DNA of 64,000 nt. It comes from an uncultured Marinifilum sp. Lineage in GTDB: Bacteria; Bacteroidota; Bacteroidia; Bacteroidales; Marinifilaceae. The stretch is from contig NZ_OY781918.1 in assembly GCF_963677195.1 (NCBI RefSeq), positions 248,001-312,000 of the forward strand, read 5' to 3'. Shown piece after piece: positions 9,476 to 18,574 of this stretch. Both the position numbers and the translations under genes were made by a program. The notes under the pieces are model-generated. The model did not search any database, was not told the origin of the DNA, and saw nothing but the letters and a program-made list of their open reading frames with translations. How positions within the stretch are numbered: the stretch's first letter is position 1; each line of letters begins with the position of its first letter.

Positions 9476-10468
9476 CTATTTTTTTAACTGTTCGGTCAAT
9501 TTCTTAATAATTTGCTTAGCATCACCAACAATTCCCAAATCGGAAACCTGAAAAATTGGAGCGTATTTATCTTTATTTACGGCGATAATTAAATCGGAAT
9601 CTTCCATACCAGCAACATGCTGAATGGCTCCGGAAATACCAAATGCAAAATACAAATCGGGACGAACAGTTTTACCCGTTTGTCCTACCTGACGATCGTG
9701 ACCAATATAACCAGCATCAACCATAGCACGAGAAGCCGAAACTTCTGCATCTAATGTCTGAGCCAAGCCATCCATTGCTTCAAAACCTTCTTTATTACCA
9801 ACACCACGACCACCAGAAACCAAAATTTTAGCTTCGGTAATATCAATTAAATCGTTATCTTCCTTAACGGTTTCTAACAACTTAACCTTGAACTTTTCAG
9901 ACTTAAATTTCACTTCGTAGTTTACAACATCACCTTTACGACTTTCATCGGCATCCATAGCAAATAAAACTCCCGGACGAACAGTCCCCATTTGCGGACG
10001 ATGATTTTTACATACAATAGTTGCCATAAGGTTACCACCAAAAGCTGGACGAGTCATTAACATCTCGCCTTTTTCTCCGATCTCAATTTTAGTACAGTCT
10101 GCTGTTAAACCGGTTCCTACACGAGCCGATACTCTTGGTCCCAAATCGCGCCCCAAAGTAGTTGCTCCAATAAATAAAGATTCTGGCTTTCTTTCTTCTA
10201 TAATTTGGCAAATTGCTTGTGTATACGGTTCTGTAGTATAATCTTTTAGTTCGGGAGCATCCACAAGAATAACCTCATCGGCACCACGAGCAATTAAAGT
10301 CTGAGCCTGATTAGCAATTCCATATCCCAATAACATTGCATACACTTTGTTGTTCAACTCATCGGCTAATTTTCTAGCCTGCCCTAACAACTCTAAAGCT
10401 ACATTTTGAATTACACCTTCACGTTGTTCTATGAAAACGTATATACCTTTGTAATCTTCTAAATTCAT
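9476..10468 (-). CDS. etfA: Electron transfer flavoprotein, alpha subunit
   Basis: The 330-residue protein has the C-terminal FAD-binding signature of EtfA: G-Q-T-G-K-T-V-R-P-D-L-Y, G-I-S-G-A-I-Q-H-V-A-G-M and V-N-K-D-K-Y-A-P-I-F. With EtfB it passes electrons to or from the butyryl-CoA dehydrogenase encoded two genes upstream. Whether this Etf bifurcates electrons from NADH to ferredoxin and crotonyl-CoA cannot be decided by eye. It is the last gene of the operon and starts 9 bp after etfB. Confidence 0.93.
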   Translation of the reverse strand: MNLEDYKGIYVFIEQREGVIQNVALELLGQARKLADELNNKVYAMLLGYGIANQAQTLIARGADEVILVDAPELKDYTTEPYTQAICQIIEERKPESLFIGATTLGRDLGPRVSARVGTGLTADCTKIEIGEKGEMLMTRPAFGGNLMATIVCKNHRPQMGTVRPGVLFAMDADESRKGDVVNYEVKFKSEKFKVKLLETVKEDNDLIDITEAKILVSGGRGVGNKEGFEAMDGLAQTLDAEVSASRAMVDAGYIGHDRQVGQTGKTVRPDLYFAFGISGAIQHVAGMEDSDLIIAVNKDKYAPIFQVSDLGIVGDAKQIIKKLTEQLKK

Positions 10469-10477
10469 GGCTATAAA

Positions 10478-11263
10478 TTAGTTTAGAATGAATTTCTCTT
10501 TTAATTTCTTGATAATAATACCAACTGCCTCATCGGTACCCACTTCGTACAATTCTCCAGCTGGTTTTAATCCGCGGGCAAATGCTTTGTGCACACTTGT
10601 TGGAGATCCTTTTAAGCCCAGATTTTTTTCATCAACCTCTATTTCGTTAAATCCCCAAACCTCAACTTCTTTCTGGTAAGCATCAACAATTCCTCCAACA
10701 TTCATGTAACGAGGTGTGTTTGCCGATGAAAGAACAGTTACCACACAAGGAGCTTCCACCTCTAACATTTGGTATCCATCTTCGATATGACGCTTCATGG
10801 TAAAAGTTTTATCTCCATCGAATTTTAAATCTTCCAGATATGATACCTGAGGTAAATCAAGATGTTCAGCAATTTGAGGACCTACCTGAGCGGTATCACC
10901 ATCAATTGCCTGTCGACCTGTAATTAAAAGATCAAAATCGAGCTTTCTTAGAGCTCCGGCCAAAGCATGAGAAGTTGCCAAAGTATCTGCTCCAGCAAAT
11001 TTTCTATCTGATAAATGAATTGCACGATCAACTCCCATAGCAAAAGCCTCGCGAAGAATTAAATCGGCCTGAGGAGGTCCCATAGTAATTACGGTAATAT
11101 GTGCTCCTTTTTCATCTTTTAATTGTAATGCCATTTCCAAACCACTTTTATCGTCGGGATTCATAATACTTGGCACACCATCACGGATTAAAGTACCCGT
11201 TTTTGGATCTATTTTTATTTCGGTTGTATCCGGTACCTGCTTAATACAAACAACTATTTTCAT
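10478..11263 (-). CDS. etfB: Electron transfer flavoprotein, beta subunit
   Basis: The 261-residue protein begins M-K-I-V-V-C-I-K-Q-V-P-D-T, the standard EtfB start. It has the A-D-L-I-L-R-E-A-F-A-M-G segment and the G-D-T-A-Q-V-G-P nucleotide-binding loop. It forms the Etf heterodimer with EtfA. It sits directly downstream of butyryl-CoA dehydrogenase, as in many butyrate-forming operons. Confidence 0.93.
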   Translation of the reverse strand: MKIVVCIKQVPDTTEIKIDPKTGTLIRDGVPSIMNPDDKSGLEMALQLKDEKGAHITVITMGPPQADLILREAFAMGVDRAIHLSDRKFAGADTLATSHALAGALRKLDFDLLITGRQAIDGDTAQVGPQIAEHLDLPQVSYLEDLKFDGDKTFTMKRHIEDGYQMLEVEAPCVVTVLSSANTPRYMNVGGIVDAYQKEVEVWGFNEIEVDEKNLGLKGSPTSVHKAFARGLKPAGELYEVGTDEAVGIIIKKLKEKFILN

Positions 11264-11351
11264 TTTTTCTAAAGATTTGAGATATGAGATAATAGATATT
11301 AGATTTTTTATTTATCCTGTCTAAGATCTCATATCTAATGCCTAAAATCTA
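11264..11351. repeat. Intergenic palindromic repeat A (etfB/bcd junction)
   Basis: The 88-bp spacer has AGATTTGAGATATGAGAT and AGATATTAGAT units on one side, and GATCTCATATCTAAT and AAAATCTAT units on the other. The two sides can pair into a long imperfect hairpin. Similar spacers recur between most other genes of this operon. Confidence 0.7.
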
Positions 11352-12491
11352 TTACTTCAACATATTCGCTGAAATCACCATTTTCTGAACTTCTGATGTT
11401 CCCTCGTAAATCTCGGTGATTTTTGCATCACGCATCATACGTTCTACAGGATATTCTCTTGTGTATCCGTATCCACCATGAAGCTGAACAGCTTTATTGG
11501 TAACTTCCATAGCAGTTTCGGCAGCATAAAGTTTACACATTGCTGCATCAACAGAATAAGGAATTTTTTTATCTTTCTTATTGGCCGCTTTACGAACCAA
11601 CATTCGCGAAGCTTCGGTTTTTGTGTTCATATCAGCTAACTGAAACTGTGTATTCTGAAAACCAGAAATCGAACGACCAAACTGTTTTCTTTCCTTTACA
11701 TATTTTACGGTTTCGTCGATAGCTCCCTGGGCAATACCCAAAGCCTGGGCAGCAATACCAATTCGTCCGCCATCAAGTGTTTTCATGGCAATACCAAATC
11801 CTTTGTTCAATTTTCCTAACATATTTTCCTTTGGAAGAACTACATTTTCGAAAATTAACTCACAAGTTGCCGATCCGCGTATACCCATTTTCTTCTCTTT
11901 TTTACCAATTGAGAAACCTGGAGTTCCTTTTTCGATAATAAAAGCAGAAATACCACGAGTGCCTTTCGACTTATCTGTCATAGCAAAAATTACGTACACC
12001 TGAGCAAATTCTGCATTGGTAATAAAAATTTTACTACCATTAATAATATAGTTGTCACCATCCTCGACTGCCATTGTTTGTTGACCAGCAGCATCGGTTC
12101 CGGCATTAGGTTCAGTTAAACCAAAAGCACCAATCCACTCGCCAGAAGCAAGCTTAGGAAGGTATTTTTGTTTTTGAGCTTCGGTTCCATTCTCCATAAT
12201 AGGAGCAGCACACAAGGAAGTATGAGCAGATACAATAACACCTGTTGTTGCACAAGCTGCTGATAATTCTTCTACAGCCATTGAGTACATAACATTATTT
12301 CCGCCAGCACCACCATATTGTTTAGGAATTGGAATACCCATAATTCCAATCTTTGCCATTTTCTCTACTGTTTCAATCGGGAAACGTTCCTGCTCATCTA
12401 TTTCAGCAGCCAAAGGCTTTACCTCTCTTTCAGCAAAATCTTTAATCATTTGCTGAAATAACATTTGTTCTTTTGTTAAGCTAAAATCCAT
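11352..12491 (-). CDS. bcd: Acyl-CoA dehydrogenase, probably butyryl-CoA dehydrogenase
   Basis: The 379-residue length and motifs are those of short-chain acyl-CoA dehydrogenases: F-G-L-T-E-P-N-A-G-T-D, the W/F-I-T-N-A flavin loop, and E-I-Y-E-G-T-S-E-V-Q. E363 in Y-E-G is the expected catalytic base. In the lysine pathway it reduces crotonyl-CoA, made by the ammonia-lyase, to butyryl-CoA using EtfAB. Placement next to etfBA and thiolase supports this over a beta-oxidation role. Confidence 0.9.
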   Translation of the reverse strand: MDFSLTKEQMLFQQMIKDFAEREVKPLAAEIDEQERFPIETVEKMAKIGIMGIPIPKQYGGAGGNNVMYSMAVEELSAACATTGVIVSAHTSLCAAPIMENGTEAQKQKYLPKLASGEWIGAFGLTEPNAGTDAAGQQTMAVEDGDNYIINGSKIFITNAEFAQVYVIFAMTDKSKGTRGISAFIIEKGTPGFSIGKKEKKMGIRGSATCELIFENVVLPKENMLGKLNKGFGIAMKTLDGGRIGIAAQALGIAQGAIDETVKYVKERKQFGRSISGFQNTQFQLADMNTKTEASRMLVRKAANKKDKKIPYSVDAAMCKLYAAETAMEVTNKAVQLHGGYGYTREYPVERMMRDAKITEIYEGTSEVQKMVISANMLK

Positions 12492-12568
12492 TCTTTAATA
12501 TAGATTTGAGATGTGAGATATTAGATGTGAGATTTTCTCATTTCTCATATCTAGAATCTCATTTCTAT
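12492..12568. repeat. Intergenic palindromic repeat B (bcd/thl junction)
   Basis: TAGATTTGAGATGTGAGAT, then ATTAGATGTGAGA, a TTTTC loop, then TCATTTCTCATATCTAGA and ATCTCATTTCTA. The two arms face each other almost over the whole 77-bp spacer and would form a long stem in the mRNA. Confidence 0.75.
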
Positions 12569-13774
12569 TTATACATTTTTCAAAATAATTGCAGTTCCCA
12601 TTCCTCCACCAATACAAAGCGAAGCAAGACCATACTCATTTCCGCTTCGTTTCATTTCGTGTAGTAAACTAACTGTAATACGAGCACCCGAAGCACCAAT
12701 AGGATGTCCTAAAGCAATAGCACCTCCATTTACATTACATCTTTCTTTAAAGAAATCTGCATTAACAGAATGATCTTCGCACAATTGTTTTACCACTCCT
12801 AATGATTGAGATGCAAAAGCTTCGTTCAACTCTAACACTTCCATTTGCTCCAATTTCATGTCAGCTTTTTTCAAAACATTAGCTACAGCAGGAACTGGTC
12901 CCATACCCATAATTGCAGGATCGACACCACCTTGTCCGGTAGCTACAATCTCGGCAAGAGGAGTTAAGTTATGCTCTTTTACAGCCTCTTCCGATGCAAG
13001 CAATACAAAAGCAGCACCATCGTTAATACCAGAAGCATTACCAGCAGTTACAGTACCATCTTTTTTAAATGCAGGACGTAAGCCTCCCAACTTTTCTTCG
13101 CTGGTTCTTCTGTTAATAAATTCATCAGCATCGAAAGTGATGGTTTCTTTTCTTGTTTTAATCTCAACAGGAACAATTTCATTTTTAAAATGCCCTTTAT
13201 CCTGAGCAGCCATTGCTTTTTGCTGTGATGCAAAAGCAAAAGCATCCTGTTCTTCGCGAGTTAGATTATATTTATCAGCAATATTTTCTGCTGTAATTCC
13301 CATGTGATATTTTCCAAAAGCATCGGTTAAGCCATCAAAAACCATGTGATCGACCGATTTTAGCTCCATCATTCTATGCCCTGTACGCACAGCTCCCGGC
13401 ATTACAAAACCGGCATTCGACATATTTTCTGTACCTCCGGCAAGAATCATATTTGCTTCTCCAGCTTTAATATTTGTATAAGCTAAATTAATAGATTTCA
13501 TTCCTGAGCCACAAATCATATTAATTCCATAAGCAGGTACTTCCTGAGGAATACCAGCGTTAATCGAAGCCTGACGGGCAATTCCCTGACCTTGTCCGGC
13601 CATTAAAATATTTCCCACAACCACCTCATCTAATTTCGATGTATCGATACCTGTTTCTTCAACAATATTTGCAATAACTGCAGAAGCTAAATCGGCTGGT
13701 TTAACAGGCGTTAGTGATCCTAAAAATTTCCCAATTGCAGTACGCTTTGCTGCCACTATATATACTTTGCTCAT
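12569..13774 (-). CDS. thl: Acetyl-CoA C-acetyltransferase (thiolase)
   Basis: The 401-residue thiolase has the acyl-accepting cysteine C88 in N-M-I-C-G-S-G-M-K-S, the histidine in G-H-P-I-G-A-S-G-A-R, and the C-terminal cysteine in C-I-G-G-G-M-G. In lysine fermentation acetoacetyl-CoA, made when the CoA transferase loads acetoacetate, is split by thiolase into two acetyl-CoA. The position between CoA transferase and butyryl-CoA dehydrogenase fits. Confidence 0.93.
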   Translation of the reverse strand: MSKVYIVAAKRTAIGKFLGSLTPVKPADLASAVIANIVEETGIDTSKLDEVVVGNILMAGQGQGIARQASINAGIPQEVPAYGINMICGSGMKSINLAYTNIKAGEANMILAGGTENMSNAGFVMPGAVRTGHRMMELKSVDHMVFDGLTDAFGKYHMGITAENIADKYNLTREEQDAFAFASQQKAMAAQDKGHFKNEIVPVEIKTRKETITFDADEFINRRTSEEKLGGLRPAFKKDGTVTAGNASGINDGAAFVLLASEEAVKEHNLTPLAEIVATGQGGVDPAIMGMGPVPAVANVLKKADMKLEQMEVLELNEAFASQSLGVVKQLCEDHSVNADFFKERCNVNGGAIALGHPIGASGARITVSLLHEMKRSGNEYGLASLCIGGGMGTAIILKNV

Positions 13775-13887
13775 ATCTTTTTAGATTTGAGATGTGAGAT
13801 TTGAGATGAGAGACGTAAGATGCAAGATGAGAGAATCTATTTTTTCTCTTTTCTCATATCTATTATCTCATATCTATTATCTCATAT
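13775..13887. repeat. Intergenic palindromic repeat C (thl/atoA junction)
   Basis: This is the longest copy (113 bp). One arm has GAGATGTGAGATTTGAGATGAGAG units. The other has three tandem copies of TCTCATATCTATTA. The tandem copies on one arm suggest unit gain by slippage. Confidence 0.75.
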
Positions 13888-14550
13888 CTAATTTTTACGC
13901 ATTTCAATTAAATCTTCAGCAATAATCAATTTTGCATCGGTAGCTTCCTGAATTTGCTCAATGGTAAAAGCAGGATTATATTCTTTTAACAGAATTCCTT
14001 CAGGTACTATTTTCATTACACCCATTTCGGTAATAATCATATCAACCTGTCCTGCAGCAGTTAAAGGAAGATTACATTCGCTCATAATTTTATGATTTCC
14101 TCTTGCGGTATGTTCCATAGAAAGAATCACTCGTTTGGCTCCAACAATTAGGTCCATAGCTCCTCCCATTCCCGGAGTTTTCTTTCCTGGAATAATCCAG
14201 TTGGCCAAATTTCCTTTTTCATCTACCTGTAAGGCACCTAAAAAAGTAACATCAACATGCCCCCCTCGAATAATTCCAAAAGAAACAGAACTATCGAAAC
14301 TACTAGCACCTTTTTCACAGGATATATATCCTCCTCCGGCATTAATAAAATCAGAATCTTCATCTCCTTCAGCTGGAGCGGCACCCATTCCTAGCAATCC
14401 ATTTTCCGATTGTAGAATAACATTCACATCAGCTGGTACATAGTTAGGAATGATAGTAGGTAAGCCAATTCCTAGGTTTACCACATCTCCATTGTTTAGT
14501 TCGAGAGCAGATCTTTTAGCAATCACCTCTCTGATTTCTTTTTTATCCAT
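13888..14550 (-). CDS. atoA: Butyryl-CoA:acetoacetate CoA-transferase, subunit B
   Basis: The 220-residue protein has the class I CoA-transferase beta-subunit catalytic motif S-E-N-G-L-L-G-M-G (E49), followed by the G-G-A-M-D-L-I glycine loop. It should pair with the alpha subunit at the far upstream end of the operon, which is over 8 kb away. The heterodimer would move CoA from butyryl-CoA to acetoacetate released by Kce, forming butyrate. Subunits of this enzyme are usually encoded side by side, so the split is odd. Confidence 0.9.
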   Translation of the reverse strand: MDKKEIREVIAKRSALELNNGDVVNLGIGLPTIIPNYVPADVNVILQSENGLLGMGAAPAEGDEDSDFINAGGGYISCEKGASSFDSSVSFGIIRGGHVDVTFLGALQVDEKGNLANWIIPGKKTPGMGGAMDLIVGAKRVILSMEHTARGNHKIMSECNLPLTAAGQVDMIITEMGVMKIVPEGILLKEYNPAFTIEQIQEATDAKLIIAEDLIEMRKN

Positions 14551-14636
14551 GTAGACTATTTTTTAGATTTGAGATGTGAGATATGAGATATAAGACTTGT
14601 TTTTCTCAAATCTCATGTCTAATACCTCATGTCTAA
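14551..14636. repeat. Intergenic palindromic repeat D (atoA/kamE junction)
   Basis: One arm reads TTAGATTTGAGATGTGAGAT plus ATGAGATATAAGAC. The other reads CTCAAATCTCATGTCTAA plus ACCTCATGTCTAA. The arms are complementary around a T-rich loop. Confidence 0.75.
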
Positions 14637-15425
14637 TTATCCATTTATTCTTCTGCTTAATTCCTGTGCTGCATAAGATGCAACATCATCGGCATATTTG
14701 TTCATTCCGAATCCTGCATCGTAGCCCAACTCTTTTGCAAGTTCGTGAGAGATTCTTGGTCCACCACAAATCAAGATTACTTTATCACGTAATCCTTCAG
14801 CTTCCATAAGTTCTACCAATTCGGTTAAGTTTTTGATATGAACATCTTTTTGTGTTACTGTTTGCGATACCAAAAGAACATCAGCATTAAGCTCAATAGC
14901 TTTTGCAATAAATTCTTCGTTTGGAACCTGACTACCCATATTCAGGGCTTCCATCATTTCATATCTTTCCAGACCATAGTGACCTGCAAAACCTTTCATA
15001 TTCATAATTGCATCGATACCAACCGTGTGAGCATCGGTACCTGTGCTGGCACCAAGTACACGAATAGGGCGACCAATATTTTCTTTTATAAAATCGTCGG
15101 TTTCATGCATATCCATAGTTGTAGATTCAACTTTGGGCACATGAATATCTGTATAATCAACAGTGTGTGTACAGTTTCCGTAGCAATTAAAAAAAGTAAA
15201 TCCTTCCATTAATTCCTGTACCATAACCACCTGAGGGTTTTCGAAACCCATTTTACGCATCATTTGCTTAGCAGCCTCAATAGCTTCTTCTCCCTTTTCT
15301 ACAGGCAAAGTAAAACTAACCTGGGTTTTACCATCGTTCATGGTATCTCCGTAAGGTTTAATTTTAGTTAGATCCAGGGTTTTATCAAAATCGTTGGAAT
15401 CGGTTGAATAAAGACCTCCACTCAT
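14637..15425 (-). CDS. kamE: Lysine 5,6-aminomutase, beta subunit (B12-binding)
   Basis: The 262-residue protein has the base-off cobalamin motif D131-A-H133-T-V-G, with H133 as the cobalt ligand. It also has K144 in M-N-M-K-G, exactly the number of the pyridoxal-phosphate lysine known in the clostridial enzyme. An N-terminal dimerisation part covers about residues 1-100. With KamD it moves the terminal amino group of beta-lysine to carbon 5, giving 3,5-diaminohexanoate. All key residues are intact. Confidence 0.95.
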   Translation of the reverse strand: MSGGLYSTDSNDFDKTLDLTKIKPYGDTMNDGKTQVSFTLPVEKGEEAIEAAKQMMRKMGFENPQVVMVQELMEGFTFFNCYGNCTHTVDYTDIHVPKVESTTMDMHETDDFIKENIGRPIRVLGASTGTDAHTVGIDAIMNMKGFAGHYGLERYEMMEALNMGSQVPNEEFIAKAIELNADVLLVSQTVTQKDVHIKNLTELVELMEAEGLRDKVILICGGPRISHELAKELGYDAGFGMNKYADDVASYAAQELSRRING

Positions 15426-15528
15426 TTTTTTGTCTCCTTTTATTTAAGAAGTATCAAGACTTTAGTGTCGAATATCTAGATAATTTATTTTCTGATATTA
15501 TTACTTGATACTTTGAACTTGATACTTA
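15426..15528. repeat. Intergenic palindromic repeat E (kamE/kamD junction, variant sequence)
   Basis: Here the units differ: AAGTATCAAG (15449-15458) faces two copies of CTTGATACTT (15504-15513 and 15518-15527). The design, one arm against tandem opposite arms in a wide spacer, is the same as in the GAGAT-type copies. Confidence 0.65.
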
Positions 15529-17097
15529 TTACTTTTTATGCAAAATTTCGATAAACGGATTAAAATAGTTGCTTCCTTTTTCCACAACGCCATCTAATCC
15601 TTTACCCCCATCTTTCGGACGTTTTATATCCGCAAAAATTCCTTTTTCCAGAGCAGTAAACAATCCTTCTTTCTCGATATTTTCAACCAATTCAGTTGCA
15701 TCATCAAGAACCTTGGCAGCTCTTTGGCGAATAATACCTCCTTCTTTAAATTCCACTTCGTCGCCAATATTCTTCATATTATTAAAAATATATTTAGCAT
15801 TTTCTATAGAAAGGTATCTGTCGGACATAAAAGGAGTATGAATTGCTTCGGTAAGCATTCCTAATAATTGAATTCCTTGTCCGGTCCAAATTGAAATCTG
15901 ATTAAATAAAGCATCCTGTACCTGACCTTTAAAAATATTACCTGTCATAAATTTTGTTGGAGGCATATATTTTAGAGGAGCCTTAGGGAAAATCTCTCTG
16001 ATCATTTGTGCTTGAGCAAGCTCGTAAAGGAAACCATTTTCCAAATCGGGAGTCATCTCAAAAGCATGACCTAATCCCATTTGCTCTTCGGGTAAGCCTG
16101 CAACCAAAGCCAACTGTTCGTTAATAAAATCGGAAGCCAACACAGTGTGCGCCTCATCGAAAGCATCAGCAGTGGTTAAGTAATTATCTTCTCCGGTGTT
16201 AATAATAACGCCAGCAAATCCATTCAATAATCTTGAGAAATATTGGTCAACAATGGTACGTTGCATGTTAATATCGCGAAAAAGTATGCCATACAATGCA
16301 TCATTCAGCATCACATCTAAACCTTCAATTGCTCCCATTGCAGCAATTTCGGGCATACATAAACCTGAACAATAGTTACACAAACGAATGTAGCGTCCTT
16401 CTTCTTCACCTACCTTATCTAAGGCAGTTCGCATAATACGGAAATTCTCCTGAGTAGCAACCGTTCCTCCAAACCCTTCGGTAGTGGCACCATAAGGAAC
16501 ATAATCAAGTAAAGACTGACCTGTAGTACGAATTACAGCAATAATATCAGCTCCCTGGCGAGCTGCAGCTTCGGCCTGCACAACATCTTCATAGATATTA
16601 CCCGTTGCTACAATTACATATAAATATGGTTTTGGTCCTTCGCCAATGGTATCAATATAATTATCTCTTTTTGCTTTGCGATCTCTTATTACCTGAATAC
16701 TCTTTTCAACAAAAGGTTGAATTGCTTTTTCAATTTCTTCCTTAGAGTGAATAGGAAGAGTAGTAATATCGAGCTCTCCGGCAGTAATTTTTTCGGCAAT
16801 TTGCTGTGGATTCAATCCTGTTTCCAAAATAGCATTTCCTAAAAAGAACATTACTCCTTCGCTCAACACACCTTTATCCTTTAATTCGTCAACCACAATA
16901 TTAGGAAGCGGCACCTCATTATTATCGACACCATCGATTCCCAAAAGACGACACAAAGTACGCTCAACAGCTACGGTTGAGTAGTTGTTTACGAAATTCT
17001 GAACATCGTCTGCAATTCGCTTCGACACCTCTTTGGCGTGTCCCACTTTTTCAAAGTCAAGACCTAGTTTACTCTTTTGCATATTCAATTTATCCAT
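15529..17097 (-). CDS. kamD: Lysine 5,6-aminomutase, alpha subunit
   Basis: The 522-residue length and overall sequence match the large subunit of adenosylcobalamin- and PLP-dependent beta-lysine 5,6-aminomutase, which forms the substrate TIM barrel. Recognisable blocks include Y-L-Y-V-I-V-A-T-G-N-I-Y-E-D and the glycine-rich T-E-G-F-G-G-T-V-A-T. It lies directly upstream of kamE, as in Clostridium and Fusobacterium. The domain assignment rests on family recognition and context. Confidence 0.93.
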   Translation of the reverse strand: MDKLNMQKSKLGLDFEKVGHAKEVSKRIADDVQNFVNNYSTVAVERTLCRLLGIDGVDNNEVPLPNIVVDELKDKGVLSEGVMFFLGNAILETGLNPQQIAEKITAGELDITTLPIHSKEEIEKAIQPFVEKSIQVIRDRKAKRDNYIDTIGEGPKPYLYVIVATGNIYEDVVQAEAAARQGADIIAVIRTTGQSLLDYVPYGATTEGFGGTVATQENFRIMRTALDKVGEEEGRYIRLCNYCSGLCMPEIAAMGAIEGLDVMLNDALYGILFRDINMQRTIVDQYFSRLLNGFAGVIINTGEDNYLTTADAFDEAHTVLASDFINEQLALVAGLPEEQMGLGHAFEMTPDLENGFLYELAQAQMIREIFPKAPLKYMPPTKFMTGNIFKGQVQDALFNQISIWTGQGIQLLGMLTEAIHTPFMSDRYLSIENAKYIFNNMKNIGDEVEFKEGGIIRQRAAKVLDDATELVENIEKEGLFTALEKGIFADIKRPKDGGKGLDGVVEKGSNYFNPFIEILHKK

Positions 17098-17164
17098 TTT
17101 TCTTTTAGATTAGAGATTTAATAAGAAGACTTACTCATACTTTTATCAATCTCATTTCTAACAT
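17098..17164. repeat. Intergenic palindromic repeat F (kamD/kamC junction, degenerate)
   Basis: The 67-bp spacer has TTAGATTAGAGATTTAATAAG on one side and CAATCTCATTTCTAACATCTAA on the other. It is a weaker copy of the same arm design. Confidence 0.5.
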
Positions 17165-18574
17165 CTAATTGCTATTAATACTAGTTTTTTTATTCAATTG
17201 ATTTTTCGCTCCTTCTACAATCTCCTTATCGATTCCCAATAAAGATGCAATTCGAAGAGCTTCGTGAGGAACTTCCCCTGTATTGTCCTCAATCAACGAA
17301 TAATCCATATAACTGTTTATATTCTTTTGGGTAATTACTTTATTGCCAAAATCCTTATCCAGACCTTTTACCCGTAACTTTCTGAAATAAGAATTTAATC
17401 CACTATAGTGAGTGGTAATAACACTTCTAATTTTATTCTGATAAAAAATATCTGCAAGAGCATTTACAATTGCTAATCCTTCTACCGGATTTGTTGTTCT
17501 TGCCAATTCATCCACTAAAATCAGTACGTTGTTATTATTTTTCGATTCCTGAAGCATCTTACTTACAGTGATCATTTCGGATGCAAAAGATGACAAACCA
17601 TTTAATTCTGATTGCTCATCGCCCACCAAAATCATAATTTTATTTACCAAACTAATTTTTGCCGATGCAGCTGGAACAAAAAATCCGAACTGACATAGGT
17701 ACTGACAAAGCGCCAATGTTCTTAATACAACAGTTTTACCTGCCATATTGGCTCCAGTAATTAAACAAACTGATTTTTGAATCTCAATATCAATATCCTG
17801 ATATTTTTTATTCTCTTTTTGAAGTTCATTTTTTATTAAAGGGTTAAACATCCCTTCATATTTAGTAGTTCCCTGTATTAAGCAAGGGCGATTAAAATTC
17901 ATAAGAACAGCCTGCAAAGCTTTTGCGATTAGTAGGTCTAAATGCGCAAGTTGTTTTAGAGCCACTCCTAAACTATCGACAAAACTGTTTATTTGCTTAC
18001 ACAGATTTTCTCTAACTTTCTGCTCTATTTCATGTGCTTTATTAAATAAATCTTCCAACTTATTGTCAGAGCCTCCATTCTCAGATTTGGCAACTCTTAG
18101 ATTCTTTCTTGCCTCGGCCAGCTCTGCTGAGTAATCATCATAAATATAAAACGAAGGAATCCCCGAATTTTGCGGATCCAATATTTTAATGAGATCTACG
18201 AAGTTTGGTAATTTTATTATCTCTTGTTTTGCTTCTCTTTGCAAATTTAATATTCGCTGAGAGTGCATTGTAAAGGACTTAATTTCAAACAATTCTACAT
18301 CATCTAAAATTAAATTTACTTTTAAATTGGCAACAGTACCTCTAATATCTCTTATGTGAGACAGCTGGTTTTGAATCGCTGTAATTGTATGAGAATCTGC
18401 TTTAACTAGATTAATAAACTGTTCTAATAAAGAAAATTCAACATTCAGATCGATTTCAGAATACAGCATTTCAGTATCCAACAAGAATCTCTTTCCCATT
18501 GGCGATTTCAAGTCTAACTTTTCAGTTAAATATTGTAATCCTTTTATTTCTGATATGGCTTTACGAAACTGCAT
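17165..18574 (-). CDS. kamC: Lysine 5,6-aminomutase reactivase ATPase (MutS-like)
   Basis: The C-terminal half resembles the MutS ATPase domain. Walker A is G-A-N-M-A-G-K-T at residues 274-281. Walker B is I-L-V-D-E-L-A-R-T-T. The MutS-like G-L-S-S-F-A-S-E-M signature lies between them. The N-terminal part is helical and has no mismatch-binding domain. In lysine-fermenting bacteria KamB and KamC exchange damaged cobalamin on the aminomutase, so the position just before kamDE argues for that and against DNA repair. Its start overlaps the kamB end by 14 bases. Confidence 0.88.
   Translation of the reverse strand: MQFRKAISEIKGLQYLTEKLDLKSPMGKRFLLDTEMLYSEIDLNVEFSLLEQFINLVKADSHTITAIQNQLSHIRDIRGTVANLKVNLILDDVELFEIKSFTMHSQRILNLQREAKQEIIKLPNFVDLIKILDPQNSGIPSFYIYDDYSAELAEARKNLRVAKSENGGSDNKLEDLFNKAHEIEQKVRENLCKQINSFVDSLGVALKQLAHLDLLIAKALQAVLMNFNRPCLIQGTTKYEGMFNPLIKNELQKENKKYQDIDIEIQKSVCLITGANMAGKTVVLRTLALCQYLCQFGFFVPAASAKISLVNKIMILVGDEQSELNGLSSFASEMITVSKMLQESKNNNNVLILVDELARTTNPVEGLAIVNALADIFYQNKIRSVITTHYSGLNSYFRKLRVKGLDKDFGNKVITQKNINSYMDYSLIEDNTGEVPHEALRIASLLGIDKEIVEGAKNQLNKKTSINSN

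Noticed and set aside
11264..14636. CRISPR array in the repeated spacers
   Set aside because: The repeats are palindromic, imperfect, one per gene junction and without unique equal-length spacers or cas genes.
14838..15212. Plus-strand open frame of 124 residues over kamE
   Set aside because: It is antisense to an intact gene with all catalytic residues, and it reads as low-complexity mirror sequence.
17165..18574. MutS2 or mismatch repair protein
   Set aside because: Only the ATPase domain resembles MutS. There is no mismatch-binding or Smr domain, and the gene sits in overlap with kamB upstream of kamDE.
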